DNA of 12,076 nucleotides from PALSA-555 sp036521915 (GTDB lineage Bacteria; Actinomycetota; Acidimicrobiia; IMCC26256; PALSA-555): NCBI GenBank assembly GCA_036521915.1, contig DATDGU010000308.1:1-12076 (forward strand), read 5' to 3'. Below, piece after piece: positions 6,825 to 12,076 of this stretch (the stretch's first letter is position 1; each line of letters starts with the position of its first letter). Made by a program: the position numbers and the translations under genes. The notes under the pieces were generated by a model that searched no databases, was not told the DNA's origin, and saw nothing but the letters and a program-made list of their open reading frames with translations.

Positions 6825-7244
6825 ATGGGCGACTGGATCGACCTCGACGCGTTCCTCCCGACCATCAAGGACGCGGCGCGCCACCCGCGTCGCCTCGCCG
6901 GCGTCGGCTGGGCGCTCGCGCTCGTCGCCACCGCGCTCGGCGCCATCCCGCCGGAGCACTGGCCGCTGCTCGTCATCGGCGTCGTCGGGATCCTGGTGCT
7001 CGCGGTGCAGCTGGTGCGCGCCATCGTGGAGCGCCGGGACAACCGGCGGCTCGCGGCGAGACCGCCGACGGCGCGCGTGCCCCGTCCGGTCGACCGCCCG
7101 ACCGTGCACCTCCGGGTCGACGTGCCCAAAACGCCCACCCGAACACCTGAGGAGCCCGCCGATGTCGCAGGTGGCCGGTACCCTGCGAGGCATGGAGGTC
7201 GTGCGCCTGACACCGGAGCGCGACGTCGTGCGCGCACACCCTGA
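6825..7244 (+). CDS. Small two-helix membrane protein, unrecognised
   Basis: I do not recognise this family. The 139-residue product begins with an amphipathic MGDWIDLDAFLPTIKDAARH, followed by two membrane helices at about 24-41 and 46-65 joined by a short IPPEHWP turn, and then a basic, Pro/Arg-rich tail that is probably cytoplasmic. It starts 16 bases after the thioesterase stop, with only a weak G-rich stretch ahead. Third-position G/C is high up to about position 7140 and then falls (CGA, ACA, CCT, GAT, GCA, GGT), as expected where the frame runs through the dgt control region and coding start. So the first ~105 residues look genuinely coding, while the last ~35 may be a by-product of the dgt overlap or of a sequence change that removed an earlier stop. 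Confidence 0.6.
   Translation: MGDWIDLDAFLPTIKDAARHPRRLAGVGWALALVATALGAIPPEHWPLLVIGVVGILVLAVQLVRAIVERRDNRRLAARPPTARVPRPVDRPTVHLRVDVPKTPTRTPEEPADVAGGRYPARHGGRAPDTGARRRARTP
7148..7154 (+). promoter_or_regulatory. Shine-Dalgarno-like TGAGGAG before the upstream dgt ATG
   Basis: TGAGGAG ends seven bases before the ATG at 7162, which is in frame with dgt and 30 bases upstream of the ATG at 7192. It is the best-formed ribosome-binding site in the window and competes with the leaderless-type promoter for deciding the dgt start. Both could operate: this one on read-through mRNA, the other on a dgt-specific transcript. Confidence 0.4.
7179..7184 (+). promoter_or_regulatory. Putative -10 hexamer (TACCCT) of dgt, leaderless spacing
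   Basis: TACCCT is followed by seven bases and then the ATG at 7192. Transcription would start at or within a base or two of this ATG. The promoter lies inside the 3' end of the upstream membrane-protein gene. No -35 element is evident. The geometry matches that seen at uppS and recO. Confidence 0.4.
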
Positions 7245-8283
7245 GGCGCGGGCGCTCGTCGGTCGCGCCCCGCGCCGACGGGAGGAGCGCGAGGCCGAGC
7301 TCGACCGCCTGCTCGCACCCGGCGCCACGCGCCCGGTCGGCGCCGGGGGCCGGGAGCGCCCCGAGGCACCCGACCGGTACCGGGTGTGCTTCGAGCGCGA
7401 TCTCGACCGGGTGAAGCACTCGCACCCGTGGCGCCGACTTGCCGGCAAGTGCCAGGTCTTCGTCGCCCCCGAGGACGACCACCTCCGGACGCGCCTCACC
7501 CACGCGGTGGAGGTGGCGCAGGTCGCGACGGGGATCGCCCGGGCGGTCGACCTGTGCCTCCCGCTCACCGAGGCGATCGCGCTCGCGCACGACTGCGGGC
7601 ACGGACCGGCGGGCCACGCCTCCGAGGAGGCGTTCTCCCCGTACCTCGGGCCGGGCGGGTACGACCATGCCGTCTACGGCGCCGACGTGACGCTCGCTGG
7701 GCTCAACCTGTGCCGCGAGACGCTCGACGGGGTGCGCAACCACTCGTGGCGCCGGCCGCCCCCCGCCACCCCGGAGGGGGAGGTCGTCGCCTGGTCCGAC
7801 CGGATCGCGTACGTCTGCCACGACTTCGAGGACGCCGCCCGGGCCGGGATCCTCGTCCCCGACGAGCTGCCCGAGGAGGTCCGTTCGGTGGTGGGCACGC
7901 GCCGCTCCCACCAGATCGAGACGTTCGTGCTCGGCGTGCTCGACGCCATCGACCGGACCGGCCACGTCGGCATGACCGAGCCGGCGGCCGGCGCGCTCCA
8001 GGCCTTCCGCGACTTCAACTTCGAGCGCATCTACCTCCGGCCGGCGGCCCGGTCCCAGGCCGACCGGGTCGTGCGCCTCCTCCGCGGCCTCGTCGAGCGG
8101 TTCGCGGCCGCGCCCCGGTTGCTCGCCGGCTCCGAGCCCGAGGCGGCCGCCGTGGCGCCCGGCTCACCCGAGGCCACGGCGCTCGCCGTGCGCTACGTCA
8201 GCGGCATGACGGACCGGTTCGCGCTCGCGCTCGGCGTCGAGCTGCTCGGCTGGCGACCCGAGGACCTGCCGCGCGGCGTGTGA
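7192..8283 (+). CDS. dgt: HD-domain dNTP triphosphohydrolase (dGTPase-like)
   Basis: Predicted to hydrolyse deoxynucleoside triphosphates to the nucleoside and inorganic triphosphate, limiting dNTP pools. Counting from the ATG at 7192 (363 residues): RVCFERDLDRVKHSHPWRRL (about 64-83) and QVFVAPEDDHLRTRLTHAVE are the conserved lead-in. The metal-binding HD set is His104 (RLTHAVEVAQ), His133-Asp134 in AHDCGHGPAGH, and Asp203 in WSDRIAYVCHD. The first ~60 residues are Arg/Glu-rich and not part of the core. Two starts compete: ATG 7192 has a TACCCT hexamer seven bases upstream, whereas ATG 7162 (ten residues longer) has a strong Shine-Dalgarno sequence. I chose 7192 because it reduces overlap with the upstream gene, without certainty. 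The dgt-dnaG-rpoD order is widely conserved in Gram-positive bacteria. Confidence 0.92.
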   Translation: MEVVRLTPERDVVRAHPEARALVGRAPRRREEREAELDRLLAPGATRPVGAGGRERPEAPDRYRVCFERDLDRVKHSHPWRRLAGKCQVFVAPEDDHLRTRLTHAVEVAQVATGIARAVDLCLPLTEAIALAHDCGHGPAGHASEEAFSPYLGPGGYDHAVYGADVTLAGLNLCRETLDGVRNHSWRRPPPATPEGEVVAWSDRIAYVCHDFEDAARAGILVPDELPEEVRSVVGTRRSHQIETFVLGVLDAIDRTGHVGMTEPAAGALQAFRDFNFERIYLRPAARSQADRVVRLLRGLVERFAAAPRLLAGSEPEAAAVAPGSPEATALAVRYVSGMTDRFALALGVELLGWRPEDLPRGV

Positions 8284-8306
8284 GCGCCCGGGCGGGGCCC
8301 GCGCCG

Positions 8307-8312
8307 TAACCT
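8307..8312 (+). promoter_or_regulatory. Putative -10 hexamer (TAACCT) of dnaG
   Basis: TAACCT sits in the 38-base dgt-dnaG gap, nine bases before the dnaG ATG, giving at most a two- to three-base leader. No Shine-Dalgarno sequence occurs between them. The upstream part of the gap is pure G/C, so the TAACCT stands out. There is no visible -35 element. Confidence 0.4.
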
Positions 8313-8321
8313 GAGCCCTCG

Positions 8322-10117
8322 ATGGGGATCCTCGACGAGGACGTGACGCGGGTCCGCGAGAGCACCGACCTCGTCGCCGTCGTCAGCGAGCACGTCGCGC
8401 TGAAGCGCGTCGGGCAGCGCTGGCTCGGGCTCTGCCCGTTCCATCAGGAGAAGACCCCGTCGTTCTCGGTCAACCCCGTGCTCGGCGTGTACTACTGCTT
8501 CGGCTGCCAGCGCTCGGGCGACGCGATCACGTTCGTGCGCGAGGTCGAGCACCTCGACTTCGTCGAGGCGATCGAGCGGCTCGCCCAGCGGGCCGGGATC
8601 ACGCTGCGCTACGACGACCACCGGACGGCCCAGGACCGCTCGCGGCGCACCCGGCTCGTCGAGGCCACGGCGGCCGCGGTCGACTTCTACCATCGGCTGC
8701 TCCTCGGACCCGACGAGGGCGGCCAGGCCCGCAAGCACCTCCGCGCGCGCGGCTTCGACGGCGACGCGGCACGCCGGTTCCAGCTGGGCTGGTCGCCCGA
8801 CGACTGGGACCGCCTGAGCCGTCACCTCCAGCAGCAGCGGTTCTCGCGCGACGACCTCGTCGACGCCGGGCTCGCGTTCGTGAACCGCGCCAACCGCCTC
8901 CAGGACCAGTTCCGCGGCCGGCTCATGTTCCCGATCTTCGACGCGCGGGGCGAGCCCGTCGGGTTCGGCGGACGGGCGCTCGGCGACGAGCAGCCCAAGT
9001 ACAAGAACTCGCCCGAGACGACCATCTACAACAAGAGCCGCCTGCTCTACGGGCTCAACTGGGCGAAGGGCGAGATCGTGGCGCGGGGGGAGGTCGTGAT
9101 CTGCGAGGGGTACACGGACGTGATGGGCCTCACGCTCGCCGGTGCCCCCCACGCCGTCGCCACCTGCGGCACCGCCCTCGCCGACGAGCACTTCCAGGTC
9201 CTGAAGAACCTGGCGCGCCGCGTCGTGCTCGCCTACGACGCCGACGCCGCCGGGCAGGGCGCCGCCGAACGCTGGTACCGCTGGGAGCAGGAGTTCGAGA
9301 TCGAGGTGCGCGTCGCCGACCTCCCCGCCGGCCAGGACCCCGGCGAGCTGTTCCACACCGATCCCGCCCGGCTCCTCCAGGCGATCGAGCGGGCCGAGCC
9401 GTTCCTGCAGTTCCGACTCGACCGCGCCATCGCCGGTGCCGACATGACGAGCCTCGAGGGGAAGGCCCGCGCCGCCACCGCCGCGGCCCGGATGGTCGCC
9501 GAGCACCCGAGCGCGCTCGTCCGGGACCAGTACGTCATGCGCCTGGCCGGGGCCTTCGACATCGACGCCGACCGCCTCCGCGAAGAGGTGCGCCAGGCCG
9601 GCCAGGCGGCGACGCGCCGGCGGGCCGAGCCGCCCGACGAGCCGCCGCCGCCCCGCCGCGCCCGGCCCGTCGACCGGCGCGAGCTCGACGTGCTGCGCTG
9701 GGCGATGCACGAGCCCGATCGTGTCGCCGACTGGCTCGACGAGGCCCTCTTCGCGGACCCGCTCGCGCGCGACGCGTACCGCCGACTCGCCGACAGCGCG
9801 TCCGTCGTCGACGCGATCGAAGGCAGCGACCCGGACGTGCGGCCGATCCTCGAGCGCCTCGCCGTCGAGGCACCGGGCAGCGACGACGAAGACGAGGAGG
9901 AGATGCAGCTCCGCCACGCGCGACTCCTCGTGAACGCCGTCGAGCCGGTCGCGCACCGCCTCCTCACCGAGCGACCCGACGACGAGACGCGTGCCGCGAT
10001 GACTCGTGACCTCGACGAGCTGGCGCACGAGCGCGAGGTCGGCGAGTGGCGACCCGCCGAGGAGACCGCACGACGGTTGCTACAGTGGATTGTGCTCGAT
10101 CGCGGAGCCGCCCGGAC

Positions 10118-10121
<4 letters not shown>
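8322..10121 (+). CDS. dnaG: DNA primase
   Basis: Makes the short RNA primers for leading-strand start and each lagging-strand fragment, working with the replicative helicase at the fork. The 599-residue product has the three expected parts. An N-terminal CHC2 zinc-binding domain carries Cys38, His41, Cys59 and Cys62 (LCPFH and YYCFGC). The catalytic core contains the YKNSPET and KSRLLYGL motifs and the TOPRIM fold with Glu262 in ICEGYTDVMGL and Asp306/Asp308 in AYDADAAGQGA. A linker rich in Pro/Arg (about 425-447) leads to the C-terminal helicase-interaction domain. The ATG at 8322 lies nine bases after a TAACCT hexamer with no ribosome-binding site. The stop codon overlaps the rpoD GTG (GTGA), and the last ~40 bases appear to hold the rpoD promoter. 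Confidence 0.97.
10078..10086 (+). promoter_or_regulatory. Putative extended -10 promoter (TGC-TACAGT) of rpoD inside dnaG
   Basis: TGC followed directly by TACAGT forms an extended -10 element (TGN plus TANNNT) within the last codons of dnaG. Transcription would start near 10093, leaving a leader of about 25 bases before the rpoD GTG at 10118, with a GGAG at 10104-10107 as a possible ribosome-binding site. No -35 element is needed for this class. In other bacteria, such as E. coli, rpoD also has its own promoters inside dnaG. Confidence 0.45.
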
Positions 10122-11422
<1,301 letters not shown>

Positions 11423-11501
11423 CCCGGTGCCGTCCCGGCTGGCCGCCGCGCCGGCCTCTGGTCATGGTGCAACGCGTGTCCCCCGACACCGTTGTCACTC
11501 G

Positions 11502-11529
11502 GCCAGCCCCCGCTTGGGGTGGGGCTGGC
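11502..11529 (+). terminator. First of two tandem hairpins after rpoD
   Basis: GCCAGCCCC (11502-11510) pairs perfectly with GGGGCTGGC (11521-11529) around a ten-base loop. It lies 80 bases after the rpoD stop and directly abuts the second hairpin. There is no T run between them, so termination may depend on both hairpins together or on Rho. Confidence 0.55.
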
Positions 11530-11563
11530 GAGCCCCCGGGTCGCTGACCGCTCCCGGGGGCTC
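11530..11563 (+). terminator. Second tandem hairpin after rpoD, likely operon terminator
   Basis: GAGCCCCCGGG (11530-11540) pairs perfectly over 11 bases with CCCGGGGGCTC (11553-11563) around a 12-base loop, followed by TCTAATTCT. The trailing sequence is only modestly T-rich, which is usual for terminators in very GC-rich bacteria. With the preceding hairpin it most likely ends the dgt-dnaG-rpoD transcript. Confidence 0.7.
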
Positions 11564-11720
11564 TCTAATTCTGCGGCTCCCGTCCGGCCCTCCGACTCTC
11601 CCGGCGCAGCAGGTGCCATAGAGAGGTAACCGGCGCGGGCCTGCCGCCCCAGGAGAGCCTGCCGATCGTTCCTGGCGCCCGGCCGTACGCGACCAAGCCC
11701 GGCCTGCGTCATGATCCGAT
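11564..11720 (+). other. Intergenic stretch between the rpoD terminators and the tRNA gene
   Basis: No supported gene. Open frames here are short and cross the terminators or the tRNA. A weak imperfect fold is possible (CCAGGA at 11649-11654 with TCCTGG at 11670-11675). CATGAT at 11710-11715, five bases before the tRNA, could be its -10 element but lacks a convincing -35 partner. Confidence 0.5.
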
Positions 11721-11793
11721 GGGGCCGTAGCTCAGTGGTCAGAGCAGGGGACTCATAATCCTTTGGCCGCAGGTTCGATCCCTGCCGGCCCCA
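11721..11793 (+). tRNA. tRNA with anticodon CAT (elongator Met or Ile2)
   Basis: A 73-base cloverleaf can be drawn without gaps. The acceptor stem GGGGCCG/CGGCCCC is perfect over seven pairs. The D stem is GCTC/GAGC. The anticodon stem is GGGGA/TCCTT, with G-T pairs at 27-43 and 28-42, and the loop CTCATAA places CAT at 11754-11756. The T arm is GCAGG-TTCGATC-CCTGC, and the discriminator is A. The G1-C72 pair and the lack of three G-C pairs next to the anticodon loop exclude initiator tRNA. Whether it is elongator Met or the Ile2 species read after lysidine modification is undecided; the G27-T43 pair is shared with E. coli Ile2. The terminal CCA is not fully encoded (the sequence continues CCT). 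Confidence 0.93.
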
Positions 11794-11809
11794 CCTACAG
11801 CCGCAACGG

Positions 11810-11968
11810 TTAGCGGGAACCGCCTTCCAACGCAGCGAGTGCTGTGGGCACGCGCTGGGCACCCGAGTCGAGCCGCGCGGCCAGGTCGTCCAGGTCCGCG
11901 TCGAACAGGTGGCCGTAAACCGAGAGCGTGAAGGCCGGGAGTGTCTGAACAACGGTGTAACTGACGTG
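11810..11968 (-). pseudogene. C-terminal remnant of a tyrosine recombinase (phage-type integrase)
   Basis: Reading the - strand from about 11968 to a TAA at 11812-11810 gives 52 residues. The central SVYGHLFDADLDDLAARLD is a typical ending of actinobacterial integrases, with the nucleophilic Tyr encoded at 11917-11915. Just upstream, VVQTLPAFTLSVYGHLF reads like VVQ..LGH..PAFTL..Y.HL of intact proteins but without the LGH box, whose His is catalytic. Upstream of about 11968 the frame stays open, but I see no box I Arg region or other integrase sequence, and the palindrome begins there. So this is a decayed 3' end rather than a working gene. It ends 17 bases from the tRNA 3' end, where integrases typically sit beside their attachment site. 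The large upstream part was probably removed by deletion. Confidence 0.7.
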
Positions 11969-11970
11969 GT

Positions 11971-11982
11971 CTGACATGTCAG
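11971..11982. promoter_or_regulatory. 12-base perfect palindrome CTGACATGTCAG, operator candidate
   Basis: CTGACATGTCAG is its own reverse complement and lies 26 bases before the putative GTG start at 12009. A CTGAC half-site also occurs exactly ten bases earlier (11961-11965), on the same helix face, as expected for a site bound by a dimeric repressor. It sits between the integrase remnant and the divergently placed partial gene. Confidence 0.4.
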
Positions 11983-11994
11983 CCTGGTGCTGGC

Positions 11995-12002
11995 AGGAAG
12001 GA
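11995..12002 (+). promoter_or_regulatory. Shine-Dalgarno sequence AGGAAGGA of the partial gene at 12009
   Basis: AGGAAGGA ends six bases before the GTG at 12009. It is purine-rich and well spaced, and is the main support for the start of the partial gene at the window end. Confidence 0.45.
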
Positions 12003-12008
12003 CCGACA

Positions 12009-12076
12009 GTGGCCGATGAGCGCGATGAGACCGAGGAAGTCTCGCAGACGGGTGAGAGTGATGAGGAGCTTGCTCG
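12009..12076 (+). CDS. Start of an unrecognised acidic protein, truncated by the window end
   Basis: From the GTG at 12009 the frame stays open for 22 codons to the window edge. The visible N-terminus, VADERDETEEVSQTGESDEE, is strongly acidic and hydrophilic, without a signal peptide or membrane segment. A good Shine-Dalgarno sequence and a palindromic operator candidate lie upstream. Codon use differs from the core genes: only about 13 of 22 third positions are G or C, with GAT, GAA, GGT, AGT, CTT and GCT appearing close together. That is consistent with acquired DNA next to the tRNA, though 22 codons is a small sample. No family can be named from this fragment. The ATG at 12017 in another frame gives an Arg-rich product and is less likely. 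Confidence 0.4.
   Translation, partial: MADERDETEEVSQTGESDEELA

Noticed and set aside
10046..10117. Earlier ATG start for rpoD
   Set aside because: It would overlap dnaG by 76 bases, lies upstream of the likely rpoD promoter, and adds residues unlike sigma factors.
11721..11793. Initiator tRNA-fMet
   Set aside because: The first base pair is a normal G-C rather than the mismatch typical of bacterial initiators, and the anticodon stem lacks three consecutive G-C pairs next to the loop.

Overview
The window is a GC-rich, tightly packed stretch of bacterial chromosome carrying housekeeping genes, all on the + strand, followed by a short non-coding stretch, a tRNA gene and what looks like the edge of a decayed mobile element. 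The very high G/C in third codon positions, short gaps, GTGA stop/start overlaps, a single-chain glycyl-tRNA synthetase and the order uppS-recO-glyS-(ppdK)-dgt-dnaG-rpoD all point to an actinobacterium. A deep-branching group such as the Acidimicrobiia is plausible, but that is an inference from gene order and style, not a placement.

Layout. 20-1504: uppS (cis-prenyltransferase for the cell-wall lipid carrier) and recO (recombination mediator). 1557-3694: glyS, then a gene joined to it by a 4-base overlap that codes for a J-like domain fused to an RDD-family membrane domain. 3756-6808: ppdK (pyruvate phosphate dikinase), then a PaaI-type hotdog thioesterase, again by a 4-base overlap. 6825-7244: a small unrecognised two-helix membrane protein whose end runs into dgt. 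7192-11422: dgt (HD-domain dNTP hydrolase), dnaG (primase) and rpoD (primary sigma factor), a version of the macromolecular-synthesis operon, with a likely internal rpoD promoter inside dnaG. 11502-11563: two back-to-back GC-rich hairpins that probably end the operon. 11564-11720: no gene seen. 11721-11793: an elongator-type tRNA with anticodon CAT. 11794-12076: the C-terminal remnant of a tyrosine integrase on the - strand, a 12-base perfect palindrome, and the first 22 codons of an unrecognised gene that leaves the window.

How the genes fit together. dnaG starts DNA replication primers, rpoD directs housekeeping transcription, dgt adjusts dNTP pools, glyS feeds translation, recO repairs DNA, and uppS supplies the wall lipid carrier. 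ppdK and the thioesterase are metabolic genes inserted in this block. A recurring feature is a TANNNT hexamer 6 to 11 bases before the start codon of five genes, usually with no Shine-Dalgarno sequence. This fits leaderless or nearly leaderless transcription and would give several genes their own promoters in spite of the close packing.

No wholly new system is evident in the core. The less ordinary items are the J-like domain without HPD fused to RDD, the Thr-to-Val change beside the catalytic His of PpdK, the repeated leaderless-type promoters, and the tRNA/integrase-remnant boundary.
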